DNA from: an uncultured Pseudomonadales bacterium
Lineage (GTDB): Bacteria; Pseudomonadota; Gammaproteobacteria; Pseudomonadales; Porticoccaceae
Assembly: GCA_943788895.1 (NCBI GenBank)
Contig: CALSRZ010000003.1
Location: 285,310-349,309, forward strand
Length of the DNA stretch: 64,000 nucleotides
Reading direction: 5' to 3'
Shown here piece by piece: positions 19,879-30,157 of the stretch; the stretch's first letter is position 1, and every line of letters starts with the position of its first letter. The notes under the pieces were generated by a model. That model saw nothing but the letters and a program-made list of their open reading frames with translations. It ran no database searches and was not told the origin of the DNA. A program made the translations under genes and the position numbers.

Positions 19879-21966
19879 ATGCACAACAATGAGCCACTGC
19901 ATATTCTAATCGTGGATAAATCCAACGATGAGGCAAACCGCTTTATCAGTATTTTGCGCAGCGCCGATTTTAAAGTTGATGCCAAACTGGCGACCACTGA
20001 AGAGGAATTGCAGAAATCTATTTCCATGCGCAACTGGGACCTGTTGATCGCCGCGCAGAACTACAAAAAAATTCCCGCACAGAATATTTTTCAACGCATC
20101 AGACGTGCCGAACGAGATGTGCCGGTTATTTTAATCAGTGGCGAATATGATCCCAAAGCGCTGATCGAAGGACTGCGCCTCGGCGCCGTCGATGTAGTCG
20201 TCGAAGATCAGGATCAGCACCTGATCAAAGTTGTCGAGCGTTCTATCAAAGCAGTTTACGACCGCCGCCAATCTCGCGAGTGGGAGCGCAAGCTCTCAGT
20301 TGCCGAAAAACGCTCACAACACCTGATGAATATCTCGCGCTTTCCGATTGCGATTATTCAAGAGGGAACCTACGTCTACGCCAACGATGCCTGTGCCAGT
20401 ATCTTTGGCTTTTCCGGCCCCGAAGAGATGCTCTGCCTGCCGGTGATTGACAATATCGCCAGCAGAGATCGCGACAAACTCAAAGCCTATATGGTGCCAC
20501 TGGAAAGCAATCACGAGATTATGCCCTTCGAAGCCATGGTTAAAACACTGGACGCTGAGGACAGTGAGAGCGACGCATTTTTAGAGATCCACCAGATTCA
20601 GTATCAGGGTGAGCCAGCACTGCAGTTCACCATTAACAAAGACAAACAGTTTGATGCCTCAATAACCCATAGCGATGTCCAGCAGAGTGCCGAATACAGT
20701 GCTATCCAACCCCATCTGGTCTACGACCTTATCAGCCGCGGCATCAGCCGTTCAGTCCAGAGCGGGCAGGACTGTATGCTGTTAAATATCCAGGTGGATC
20801 GATTTAACCAGTTAAAAGAAGATCTCGGCATTGCCAAGGCAGAAAAAATCGCCCACTCGCTGGTGATGTTTATCGTGCAGATCTTTGATCACAATCTCGA
20901 ATGCGGACGGATTTCAGAAAACTGTTTTGCCATTGTGCTCCCCGAGACCACCGAGGAAAAAGTTCTCGAGCTGGCCAACAATATTACTCACCAGATCAGC
21001 AATAAAGTCTTTGATATAGATAATGAAAGCTTCTCATTAACCACCTCGATCGGCATTACATTGCTCAATGAAAATGTCCCCTCAGTAGAGCGCGCACTGG
21101 AACGCAGTCAGGAAGCTATAGACCAGCTGCGCGATCAATCCGAGGTCGGCAATGGGGTAAAACTCTATGTTCCCGATATTCATTCCGATGAAGTTTCAAA
21201 AACCGAAGCGGTAGCAATTACCGCCAAACGGTTACTTGGCGAAGATGGCTTTTCAATTCGCTACCAACCCATAGTCGCCCTGATGGATGGCGGCAGCGGC
21301 AAGGAGTATTACGAAGTTATTCTCGGGGTCAGCAAAGAGGTGCCCAGAGATAATATTCCCGATGACTTTATCAACAATCTATTTAAATCCGATATAGCCG
21401 CCGAGGTCGATCAATGGGTTATTAGCCAGGCACTGGAATCATTAGGCGAAAAATTAAACACCAATCCCGAGACACAGTTATTTATTAATATTAGCGCCCA
21501 GTCATTTTCCGATAAGACATTTTTACCCTGGCTGGCCAATGTGCTTGACGCAGCGCAACTACCGGCCAACTCGCTTATCTTTCAGTTTCGGGAAATCGAT
21601 GCAGTGCGCTTCCTAAAACAGGCCGCGGCTATTTGTGAGCAGATGAAGAAATCAAAAGGCCAGGTCAGTATTACCAATTTTGGGTTGGCTATTAATCCAC
21701 TAAAAACCCTTGAGCGAGTCGCCGCCGATTTTGTCAAAGTGGATCGCCTGATTGTCGAGAAACTTGAAAAGGGTGAAAGCGGAAAAACCGAGTTTCAAAA
21801 ATTAATGGGTGGTATGACCGGCACTGGTGTGGATGTGATTGTGCCCTTTGTGGAGAAGGCGACAATCATTCCTACTTTGTGGCAGCAGGGTGTGCAGTAT
21901 ATTCAGGGGCACTATATTCAGAAGCCGGCTTTTGAGATGGATTATGATTTTTCCGAAGGACCTTAA
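19879..21966 (+). CDS. fimX: FimX-like REC-PAS-GGDEF-EAL protein with degenerate motifs
   Basis: EVIL replaces EAL, ENCFA replaces GGDEF, receiver lacks usual Asp (LLIAAQ); serB neighbour as for PA4959. Confidence 0.8.
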   Translation: MHNNEPLHILIVDKSNDEANRFISILRSADFKVDAKLATTEEELQKSISMRNWDLLIAAQNYKKIPAQNIFQRIRRAERDVPVILISGEYDPKALIEGLRLGAVDVVVEDQDQHLIKVVERSIKAVYDRRQSREWERKLSVAEKRSQHLMNISRFPIAIIQEGTYVYANDACASIFGFSGPEEMLCLPVIDNIASRDRDKLKAYMVPLESNHEIMPFEAMVKTLDAEDSESDAFLEIHQIQYQGEPALQFTINKDKQFDASITHSDVQQSAEYSAIQPHLVYDLISRGISRSVQSGQDCMLLNIQVDRFNQLKEDLGIAKAEKIAHSLVMFIVQIFDHNLECGRISENCFAIVLPETTEEKVLELANNITHQISNKVFDIDNESFSLTTSIGITLLNENVPSVERALERSQEAIDQLRDQSEVGNGVKLYVPDIHSDEVSKTEAVAITAKRLLGEDGFSIRYQPIVALMDGGSGKEYYEVILGVSKEVPRDNIPDDFINNLFKSDIAAEVDQWVISQALESLGEKLNTNPETQLFINISAQSFSDKTFLPWLANVLDAAQLPANSLIFQFREIDAVRFLKQAAAICEQMKKSKGQVSITNFGLAINPLKTLERVAADFVKVDRLIVEKLEKGESGKTEFQKLMGGMTGTGVDVIVPFVEKATIIPTLWQQGVQYIQGHYIQKPAFEMDYDFSEGP

Positions 21967-22015
21967 GTGTGGCCTTAAAGATGGACATTGAAAATGCCCC
22001 CATTCACTTAAGCCA

Positions 22016-23236
22016 CTAATCCAAAATCAACGTATCCTTATCACTGTATCCCAACAGATAGAGAATCCCATCCAGACCCAGATTGGAAATTGACTGCTCA
22101 GCAGAGGCCTTCACCAGCGGCTTGGCTCTGAAGGCAATACCCAAGCCGGCAATCCCCAACATCGGCAGGTCATTGGCTCCATCACCCACAGCAATTACCT
22201 GCTGCAACTTAAGACCCTCTTTTGCGGCAATCTCGCGCAGCAGTTCGGCCTTGCGCTGACCGTCAATAATATCGCCAGATACCTGACCGGTAACCAGACC
22301 ATCTTTAATATCCAGCTGGTTGGCATAGACATAGTCCACCCCCAGGCGCTGCTGCAGATACTCGCCAAAGAAGGTAAAGCCACCGGAGACAATCGCGGTT
22401 TTATAGCCAAGTTTTTTCAAGGTGGAGATCAGATGTTCGGCGCCCTCATTTAAGCGCAGACGCTCGGCGACTGATTGCAGTACCGAGGTATCCAGCCCCT
22501 TAAGCAGGGCCATACGCTGAGTAAAGCTCTGCTTAAAGTCTATCTCGCCCTGCATGGCCGCTTCGGTAATCGCAGCCACCTGTTCGCCAACACCTGCTTC
22601 GATCGCCAGCTCGTCGATAACCTCGGCATCAATGAGTGTAGAGTCCATATCAAACACTACCAGGCGACGGTTGCGTCTAAAGATGCTGTCCTCTTGATAG
22701 GCGACATCAATATCGTATTTGCTCGACAGTTCGAGAAGTGCATTTTTCAGTTGCAGGGCATTTTCAGGTTCGCCACGCACCGAGAATTCGACACAGGCGC
22801 GACCGAGCTTTTCGGTCTCGTCGAGCTTAATTCGCCCGGAGAGTCGGACAATTTTATCGATATTCAATCCAAAATCACTGGTCACTGTGGTGACGGCGGC
22901 GAGATGCTCGGAGTTAATCTTGCGCGCCAGCAATGTCACTATATAGCGTGACTTGCCCTGCTGTTCGACCCAGTCCTGATAGCGCTTATCGGAGATTGGC
23001 AGGAATTGCGCCTGCATATCCAGATCGAGGAGTTTTGTCTGGATATCTCTGATCATGGTTTCGGAGTTATCGCTCTTTGGCACTGAAGCGAGAATACCCA
23101 GAGTGAGCTGGTCGTGGATTACCGCCTGACCTATATCGAGCACGGTGACATCGAAGCGCGATAGCACAGCGGTAACCACACTGGTGACACCGGGTTTGTC
23201 TTGTCCCGACACGTTTATCAGTAATATATCTTTCAC
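22016..23236 (-). CDS. serB: Phosphoserine phosphatase SerB, likely GTG start
   Basis: VVFDMDSTLIDAEVIDELA, GDGANDLPML HAD motifs; ACT-like N-terminus. Confidence 0.94.
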   Translation of the reverse strand: MKDILLINVSGQDKPGVTSVVTAVLSRFDVTVLDIGQAVIHDQLTLGILASVPKSDNSETMIRDIQTKLLDLDMQAQFLPISDKRYQDWVEQQGKSRYIVTLLARKINSEHLAAVTTVTSDFGLNIDKIVRLSGRIKLDETEKLGRACVEFSVRGEPENALQLKNALLELSSKYDIDVAYQEDSIFRRNRRLVVFDMDSTLIDAEVIDELAIEAGVGEQVAAITEAAMQGEIDFKQSFTQRMALLKGLDTSVLQSVAERLRLNEGAEHLISTLKKLGYKTAIVSGGFTFFGEYLQQRLGVDYVYANQLDIKDGLVTGQVSGDIIDGQRKAELLREIAAKEGLKLQQVIAVGDGANDLPMLGIAGLGIAFRAKPLVKASAEQSISNLGLDGILYLLGYSDKDTLILD

Positions 23237-23345
23237 AGAATCCAGCCAAAGTAATTTTAAGAGCGCTATTATATAAAAGCTGCGGGAATAGGATAGAATA
23301 CTCGCCAATTAATTTTCAATCAGGCAATAATTTAAGGATTTCGGG

Positions 23346-24545
23346 ATGCATCGCCAATTCTCCATGGCCAGGAAATTACCCGCTACTGTATTGTCTGCCT
23401 GTCTAATCTTCGGTCTGTTCAGCTGGATTGTTCTCTTTAGTCATGCCACCAGTGTTAGCAAAGATACATTGCAGGAAAAAGGCGAACTGACTATTGGCCA
23501 GCTGGTCGAGCTGGTTCGCGCCCCGCTATTCAACAATGACAACATCAGTATTCAGGTGGCGCTGCAAAAAGTCACCGAAGATCCTTCCATTATCAGCGCC
23601 AGTGTCGAGGATGTTGAGGGACAGCTTGTAGCCCAGAGTAAAAAAACCACTATCGAGAAAGTTATCGCCAACAGCTTTAGCCGCGATATTGTTTTTCAGG
23701 ATACGCTGGCGGGCAAGGTTCGCTTAACCATTAACAGCCAACCGATAAAGCAGCGTTTCAATCAGGTGGTGAGGAATTGGCTGCTGCTCTGGGTTCTATT
23801 TAGCGCTGTCTGCACCTATCTTACCCATAGGTATGCCGAGCAGCTGTCGCGACGCCTTCGTCTGCTGACCAAGCGCCTGCCCGGTGGCTCGGATAATATT
23901 GTCGACGAGATTGTCGCCCTGGAGACCAGACTGCAACCACTGCTCGCCAAGGGCGGTGACGAGGAGCTGCCAGAGACCAGTTATTACTGCTCGCTGGTAA
24001 CCGCGACCATCAAGAATCGTCAGCGCCTCGATACGCAGCTCAATCGCCAGAATATGACCATGCTATTGGAGAAGATTGATTACTGCACATTGCGCACGCT
24101 GGAGCTCTATGGCGGCAAGCGAATTGAGGGCGGCAACGGCTGTATTAATTTTTATATCCGCTCCACACAGCACTCCAAACAGCATCTGCTGGTCTGCCTG
24201 ATGGCGGTCTATTCACTGCAGCAATTGCTCAAACAGCTCTCTGGGCAGTTGGGTATTGATCTGGATATTGCCTGGACCCTGTGCAGTGACAATCTACCGG
24301 CGGCACCTCTATTCCAATACCACGAGGGGCTGGATCGTTTAAAAGGTCAGGCTTCGGTGTTGGCTGAGCAGCTGGATAAGGGCGCTATTGGTATGCAGTC
24401 GAAAGAGTATGATATTGATCAGCTGTCTTCTATTGCGCGCTTTCTGCCGTTTACTGAGGACTGTTATCTGTTGCAGGGTTTTCCCGAGGGACGGCAGTTA
24501 CTGCTGGAAAAACAGATTCAACATTTGGCAAGTATCTGTTTTTAA
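23346..24545 (+). CDS. AhpA/YtjB (Smp) family membrane protein
   Basis: N-terminal TM, Smp-like periplasmic region, divergent from serB. Confidence 0.75.
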   Translation: MHRQFSMARKLPATVLSACLIFGLFSWIVLFSHATSVSKDTLQEKGELTIGQLVELVRAPLFNNDNISIQVALQKVTEDPSIISASVEDVEGQLVAQSKKTTIEKVIANSFSRDIVFQDTLAGKVRLTINSQPIKQRFNQVVRNWLLLWVLFSAVCTYLTHRYAEQLSRRLRLLTKRLPGGSDNIVDEIVALETRLQPLLAKGGDEELPETSYYCSLVTATIKNRQRLDTQLNRQNMTMLLEKIDYCTLRTLELYGGKRIEGGNGCINFYIRSTQHSKQHLLVCLMAVYSLQQLLKQLSGQLGIDLDIAWTLCSDNLPAAPLFQYHEGLDRLKGQASVLAEQLDKGAIGMQSKEYDIDQLSSIARFLPFTEDCYLLQGFPEGRQLLLEKQIQHLASICF

Positions 24546-24580
24546 GGGGCTGTTTCTAAAGGCGCTTTATTTCTCCTGGC

Positions 24581-25123
24581 TTACTCCAGGGTTAAATGCG
24601 AAGTATCCACAACGACCGGTTCGATTGTCTCAGCTTCGTCCTCTTCGACAATATTGCTGCCTATGGGCTCTAAGCCCAGATGATCGACCGGGATCGATTC
24701 CTGATTCTGCTCTGGCGTAGCAGCGCCCTCTAATACATCACTGCCCAAAGGGGCTAGGGTAAAGGCTTTATTGGCATCTTGGTCAGCTGTGCTTTCGTTA
24801 GCAGGCTTGTTACTTGGATTGCTTTTATTTGAAGCACTCTTATTTGAAGTACTCTTATTTAAAGCGCTAGGCACTATCTTAGCCACAGCGCCCGCCTCGG
24901 AAAGTCGCTGGTATATACGCTCTGCAGTGGCTCTATCAATATTGCGTTTCAGGCTGACAACCGCCCCCGAAAAAAGTTGCTCTACTGCGGCTTCGTCCAG
25001 TTTAAAGCTCTCGGCAACTCGTGCCTGGACCTGCTCAAGACTGTTACCCGGGGTGAGCTCACCGCGAAATAATATATCGAATGTAGTGTCAGTATTTTCC
25101 TGTTCTTTTCCTTCGTTGGCCAT
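24581..25123 (-). CDS. Uncharacterised protein with N-terminal FRGELTPG domain and SNK-rich linker
   Basis: Complete ORF with start; low-complexity KSTSNKSASNKS linker. Confidence 0.7.
   Translation of the reverse strand: MANEGKEQENTDTTFDILFRGELTPGNSLEQVQARVAESFKLDEAAVEQLFSGAVVSLKRNIDRATAERIYQRLSEAGAVAKIVPSALNKSTSNKSASNKSNPSNKPANESTADQDANKAFTLAPLGSDVLEGAATPEQNQESIPVDHLGLEPIGSNIVEEDEAETIEPVVVDTSHLTLE
24825..24869. repeat. 15-bp imperfect tandem repeat x3 inside coding region
   Basis: ttatttgaagcactc / ttatttgaagtactc / ttatttaaagcgcta. Confidence 0.85.
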
Positions 25124-25181
25124 AACGCAACCTCCTAGTCGCCTATTCTTCTACCTTCACTGTACCTTCCATTTCAGGCAG

Positions 25182-25556
25182 TTAAAAATTCTCCGCTACA
25201 ACAATCCCCCAGACAACAAAGAACAGTATTATCGACAGGGAGACTGCCGCTGAACCCATATCCTTGGCGCGACCGGATAACTCATGTCTATCCAGCCCCA
25301 CTCGATCGACCACTGCCTCGACAGCGGTGTTTAGCAGTTCGGTTATCAAAACCAGAAAGATGGCGCCAAACATCAGGATCAATTGCACATAGTTTGCAGA
25401 AATCATAAAGGCCAATGGCACCAATAAGACCGACAGGAATACATAAACCTGGAATGCCTCTTCGGTCATGATGGCCTGTCGCAGACCGCGCCCGGAGTTT
25501 ACTGTTGCGCCCACTAAACGTCGGTAAAGCAGTCCCGAAAATCCACTTTTAGCCAT
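25182..25556 (-). CDS. dgkA: Diacylglycerol kinase (prokaryotic, membrane)
   Basis: ELLNTAVEAVVDRVGLDRHELSGRAKDMGSAAV. Confidence 0.95.
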   Translation of the reverse strand: MAKSGFSGLLYRRLVGATVNSGRGLRQAIMTEEAFQVYVFLSVLLVPLAFMISANYVQLILMFGAIFLVLITELLNTAVEAVVDRVGLDRHELSGRAKDMGSAAVSLSIILFFVVWGIVVAENF

Positions 25557-25579
25557 AATCTGTTCCGCCTAGCGGTCTA

Positions 25580-26374
25580 TTAGTTAACCGATTTGTCGCT
25601 GATATATTGGTCCATCTCAAGGGCCGGTTCTGCCTCGCGAGGTGTACCTACAACTTTTGCCGGTACGCCGGCAACGGTGACATGTTCCGGCACCGATTCC
25701 AGCACCAGGCTGCCCGCTCCTACTTTCACCCCATCGCCAACCGAGATATTGCCAAGGATTTTTGCCCCAGCAGAAATCAGCACACCATTGCCAATGGTTG
25801 GATGGCGGCTGCCAGTGGCACAGCCACTGCCACCCAGAGTCACCGAGTGGAGTATGGAAACATTGTCACCGACCACAGCGGTCTCGCCAATCACCAGCCC
25901 GGTGGCATGGTCAATCATAATTCCGGAACCCAGCTTGGCGCCCGGATGAATATCGACGGCAAACACTTCCGATATCTGGCTTTGAAAAAACAGCGCGAGA
26001 ACAGTGCGCCCCTGAGACCACAACCAGTGAGCCACTCGCTGCAGTTGCAGTGCCTGAAAGCCCTTAAAATAAAGTATAGGCATAAAATGGGTTTCACAGG
26101 CGGGGTCGCGATCAAAACAGGCATTGATATCCCGGCGGGTACGCTCGCCAATCGAGGCATCCTGCTGCAGAGCTTCGGCGATTACATCGCTGACCACCTG
26201 CGCCGACACCACCGCACTGCCCATCTGCTGTGACAGATTAAAACACAGCGCCTGCTCAAGGCTCGCGTGACTGAGAATAGCGGCAGCAAAGAAATCGGCC
26301 ATCACTGACTCTTGCGCCACTGCCCGGCGAGCCTCGTCGCAAATTTCTTCCCATAGAGGGTCTTTCAATTCCAT
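25580..26374 (-). CDS. cysE: Serine O-acetyltransferase (copy 2 in window)
   Basis: Full-length CysE; DIHPGAKLGSGIMIDHATGLVIGETAVVGDNVSILHSVTLGG. Confidence 0.95.
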   Translation of the reverse strand: MELKDPLWEEICDEARRAVAQESVMADFFAAAILSHASLEQALCFNLSQQMGSAVVSAQVVSDVIAEALQQDASIGERTRRDINACFDRDPACETHFMPILYFKGFQALQLQRVAHWLWSQGRTVLALFFQSQISEVFAVDIHPGAKLGSGIMIDHATGLVIGETAVVGDNVSILHSVTLGGSGCATGSRHPTIGNGVLISAGAKILGNISVGDGVKVGAGSLVLESVPEHVTVAGVPAKVVGTPREAEPALEMDQYISDKSVN

Positions 26375-26410
26375 ATTTAAGCTATTCCTAATTTGGTCCT
26401 GTCTGAAGCC

Positions 26411-27148
26411 CTATTCGGGCAACTGTATATAACGCGGGTAAATCTTATCGAGATTTTGCAGCACTGTATCCCGTAAAGCTATCTCAGTGTTGAGCAGACG
26501 CTCGGCAATTACCTGCTGAGTTAATCTGCTTGCAAACTGCTTCGCCACCGGCCGATAACTGATATGCCAGCGCTCGGGGGCAACACCGCCTGAGTCTTTG
26601 GCGTAGGGGCGATAGAAGCCACTGCTCTCAATCACTGTATCCAGCCAGTTGTGGAATGGAGCAAATACACCCTCGCCTTCAACCTCCTGAGGACTCAGTT
26701 GCAGCTGATAACCCTGATCGATGGCGGCGGCATCATAGATATCAAAATCTGTTCCCCAATGATGTCGCGATGCGCCCGGCAGTGCTGACCAGCGCATTAT
26801 TGCCTGAACCTGCTGCCATTCATCGAGTTGCTGTAAATCTATTTGTGCGCCGCTGTTAGCGTAAACCGGACGCTGGCCGCCGACCTTTTCATTCCAAATA
26901 ATTAGCTGCCGATCAAAGCTGCGAAAACTGCTGCACAGCCGCAGATCAAAACCCTGTTGACCAGCCAGTCGGCGCAGCTCTGTCAGTGGTGCTGCCACAG
27001 CGGGGTGAATTGCATAGGGGCTGATGGGAATCGACGAGTTGAGGCTATTACCTATATCCACAGCATCCGCTGACCAGTCCACCAGATGATTCTGGGAAGA
27101 CCCAGTTAAGCTGCTACTGTCGATTAAAAATTTATTACCAATTTGCAT
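26411..27148 (-). CDS. M15 family D-alanyl-D-alanine carboxypeptidase (VanY-like)
   Basis: SxxR, SRHHWGTDFDIYD, ERWHISY zinc peptidase motifs; start chosen at internal Met to avoid overlap with htpX. Confidence 0.88.
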   Translation of the reverse strand: MQIGNKFLIDSSSLTGSSQNHLVDWSADAVDIGNSLNSSIPISPYAIHPAVAAPLTELRRLAGQQGFDLRLCSSFRSFDRQLIIWNEKVGGQRPVYANSGAQIDLQQLDEWQQVQAIMRWSALPGASRHHWGTDFDIYDAAAIDQGYQLQLSPQEVEGEGVFAPFHNWLDTVIESSGFYRPYAKDSGGVAPERWHISYRPVAKQFASRLTQQVIAERLLNTEIALRDTVLQNLDKIYPRYIQLPE

Positions 27149-27352
27149 AGCGTTGTTATACCTGCGCTTTAGCCTATAAGTAAAGGCTGATTTATCTTCC
27201 AAGAATAGTACGCCGCTTAATTGGCATAACATAAACTTATGCCTGGCATTGAAATATGCGCGCTCGACCGCATTATTAACGGTAGAATTCAAAACCATAA
27301 ACAGGGTATATCCCCTGTCGCTAACAACTTTATCTGCCAAGAGGAAAATCAG

Positions 27353-28246
27353 GTGCTAAGGATTGGGTTATTTCTTTTAACAAATCTGGCAATTATTTTT
27401 GTCGCCAGTGTTTCACTCAGCTTGCTGGGTTTCAGCGGCATTCTCGCAGAGAACGGCATGGATCTTAATCTGCCGTCACTGCTGATGTTTTGCGCGGTGT
27501 TTGGCTTTGCCGGTTCGTTTATCTCGCTACTGCTCTCAAAGTTTATGGCCAAGAGGTCGAGCGGCACGAAAATTATCGATCAGCCGCAGAATGAAAACGA
27601 GCGCTGGCTGATGGCGACGGTTGCCGAGCTGGCTAAAAAGGCCGATATAGGCATGCCTGAAGTGGGTATTTTCCCCGCCCAGCAATCCAATGCCTTTGCC
27701 ACCGGCTGGAATAGAAATAACGCTCTGGTTGCGGTCAGCGCCGGCCTTTTGCAGCGCTTTGATCGGGATGAGGTGCGCGCGGTTCTGGCCCATGAAATTG
27801 GTCATGTTGCCAATGGCGATATGATTACTCTGAGTCTGGTGCAGGGTGTGGTGAATACCTTTGTGATGTTCTTCGCCCGGCTTATCGGATTTTTTGTCGA
27901 TCGCGTGGTACTTAAAAATCAGCGCGGTCTGGGGCTTGGTTACTGGATCAGCACTATCGTTGCCGAGATATGCCTGGGCATTCTCGCCTCGACTATCGTT
28001 ATGTGGTTTTCGCGCAAACGCGAATTCCGTGCCGATGCCGCCGGTGCAAGCCTGGCCGGACGCACGTCGATGATCAATGCACTGCGCAAGCTTCAGGCGG
28101 AGACTCAGGCACAGATGGAAAATCAAATGCCCGACACTCTGACTGCCTTTGGTATCTCCTCGGGCTGGAAGCAGCGCAAATCGAAACTGTTTATGACCCA
28201 CCCGCCATTGCAAGAGCGAATTGAGGCACTGCGTTTTGGACAGTAA
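27353..28246 (+). CDS. htpX: Protease HtpX (GTG start)
   Basis: [17 protein letters not shown]-terminus; HEIGH zinc motif. Confidence 0.94.
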   Translation: MLRIGLFLLTNLAIIFVASVSLSLLGFSGILAENGMDLNLPSLLMFCAVFGFAGSFISLLLSKFMAKRSSGTKIIDQPQNENERWLMATVAELAKKADIGMPEVGIFPAQQSNAFATGWNRNNALVAVSAGLLQRFDRDEVRAVLAHEIGHVANGDMITLSLVQGVVNTFVMFFARLIGFFVDRVVLKNQRGLGLGYWISTIVAEICLGILASTIVMWFSRKREFRADAAGASLAGRTSMINALRKLQAETQAQMENQMPDTLTAFGISSGWKQRKSKLFMTHPPLQERIEALRFGQ

Positions 28247-28653
28247 TTCTCAGGCAGCAAAAACTGTGATTGAAAATGATTTTTTCCTCTGCCTGCTCAG
28301 CGATCTCGAGGAGATGCAGACGATTGAGCTGACTCTTGAAGAGCGCCAGCTGTTTGCTATCCGTCAGGACAATCAGCTTTACGCCTACTGGAACAGCTGT
28401 CCACATATGGGCATACCGCTCAACTGGATGCCGGAGAAATTTCTCGATCTGGACGGTATTTTTCTGCAGTGCTCATCTCACGGCGCACTGTTTCAAATTA
28501 GCAGATGGTGAATGTGTCGGCGGCCCCTGTGTCGGTGATCACCTGTCTCCAGTGACCCTTAAACGCGACGGCGATCAGTATTTTATCGCTGCCGGTCAGC
28601 CGCTGCCGCCGCCACTGGTTAACCTGCGCGCCGCGGCACTGCGAGACCTCTAA
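28221..28653 (+). CDS. Rieske 2Fe-2S ferredoxin-like protein, apparent frameshift near 28495
   Basis: CPHMGIPL...CSSHGALF in frame 1, then [29 protein letters not shown] in the +1 frame. Confidence 0.8.
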
Positions 28654-28664
28654 TCGGATTCTAG

Positions 28665-29372
28665 CTAGATAACTAAAGGCAGCGGGCGCTGCAGGCGAAT
28701 AGTCTGGTCACTGAGATCTGCCTGCCACACCAGTACTTCAACGCCAGCGTCCATGGCCGCAGACAATGTCTCGGCATAGAGCGGGTCTATATGACCGGCA
28801 ATCGATACAGTTTCAACACCAGTCAACTGAACGCAAAAAAACAGCACCGCTCTGTGACCCTCGGCAACCATAGCCATTAGTTCGCGCAGGTGCTTTGCAC
28901 CCCTTGAAGTGACCGCATCGGGAAACTGTGCACGACCTTCACCGCAATCCAGGGTGACATTTTTAACCTCGATATAGCACTGCCCCTTATCTTCGTCCTC
29001 AAGCAATAGATCGATACGGCTTTTTTCTGCGCCGTAGCGCACTTCGCTGCGCATGCTCGGGTAGCCACGCAGCTCGGGAATAAGCCGATCTTCGATGGCC
29101 TGCCTGACTATATGGTTGGGTCTGGCCGTATTGACCCCGGCCAGATTGCCAAATGAGGTGGTAACTATTTCCAGGGTTCCGGGCAATTTTCGCTTGGGAT
29201 TATCTGATAGTGAGTACCAACAGCGGGAATTCTCGACCTGACAATTTTTCATCGATCCGGTATTTGGGCAGTGGACTGTTAACAGCTCGCCCTGCTCAGT
29301 GCGAATATCGGTAAAGAAGCGTTTGTAGCGTTTAACGAAGGTTGCTGGCAACAGCGACAGGTCTTTTTTCAT
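28665..29372 (-). CDS. sfsA: DNA/RNA nuclease SfsA
   Basis: FVKRYKRFFTDI, HCPNTGSM, YIEVKNVTL, FPDAVTSRGAKHLREL. Confidence 0.95.
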   Translation of the reverse strand: MKKDLSLLPATFVKRYKRFFTDIRTEQGELLTVHCPNTGSMKNCQVENSRCWYSLSDNPKRKLPGTLEIVTTSFGNLAGVNTARPNHIVRQAIEDRLIPELRGYPSMRSEVRYGAEKSRIDLLLEDEDKGQCYIEVKNVTLDCGEGRAQFPDAVTSRGAKHLRELMAMVAEGHRAVLFFCVQLTGVETVSIAGHIDPLYAETLSAAMDAGVEVLVWQADLSDQTIRLQRPLPLVI

Positions 29373-29632
29373 TGATATATTTTCACTCTATAAGTGGCAA
29401 TATTAATAGTTTATGTTATGAATTAGAGATATAAAAAATGTGCGTTGAAAAAATTTAACGAGCTATTTAATCGCTAATACTCCTTAATCACCGGCTAATA
29501 TTAGTTAGCGATTATTTTAAGTCGAGGAAGTTTATAAGCTTTAGTTGTAAATTTCTCTTGAAAAATTGCTCCAAAATCTCTATAAACGCACGTCCTGTAT
29601 TCTCTGCTCACAACTTACTGTGGATTTTAGGA

Positions 29633-30106
29633 ATGGCAACAGCAAAAACAAAAGCAAAACCTGCAGCAACTGCCGATAAAGGCGCTGCGCAAACTATTCA
29701 TGGTCTTAGCCCCTACCAGGCGAAGAAAAATGAAGAGTACATGAATGAAAAGCAGCGTGAACACTTCAAGCAGATTCTCCACGCCTGGCGTCGCGAATTG
29801 ATGGAAGAAGTGGATCGCACCGTGACTCATATGAAAGATGAAGCGGCTAACTTCCCTGACCCGGCCGACCGCGCCACTCAGGAAGAAGAGTTCAGCCTCG
29901 AGTTACGTACCCGCGATCGCGAGCGCAAGCTGATCAAGAAAATTGATAAAACTCTGGTGCGCGTTGAAGAAGATGATTACGGCTTCTGTGACCAGTGTGG
30001 CGTAGAAGTCGGTATACGCCGACTGGAAGCTCGCCCTACAGCTGATCTCTGTGTCGACTGTAAAACCCTCGACGAAATCAAAGAAAAGCAGATCACTGGC
30101 GGCTAA
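29633..30106 (+). CDS. dksA: RNA polymerase-binding protein DksA; start chosen at internal Met
   Basis: Coiled-coil and [26 protein letters not shown] zinc finger. Confidence 0.96.
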   Translation: MATAKTKAKPAATADKGAAQTIHGLSPYQAKKNEEYMNEKQREHFKQILHAWRRELMEEVDRTVTHMKDEAANFPDPADRATQEEEFSLELRTRDRERKLIKKIDKTLVRVEEDDYGFCDQCGVEVGIRRLEARPTADLCVDCKTLDEIKEKQITGG

Positions 30107-30108
30107 TC

Positions 30109-30142
30109 AAATAACCTCGCTATCGGCGAGGTTATTTTTTTC
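30109..30142 (+). terminator. Rho-independent terminator after dksA
   Basis: ataacctcgc-tatcg-gcgaggttat followed by T-run. Confidence 0.92.
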
Positions 30143-30157
30143 AGCGGCAAGCATCTC

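Noticed and set aside
27536-28213. 225-aa minus-strand ORF over htpX
   Set aside because: Shadow of a conserved HtpX coding sequence; composition not protein-like.
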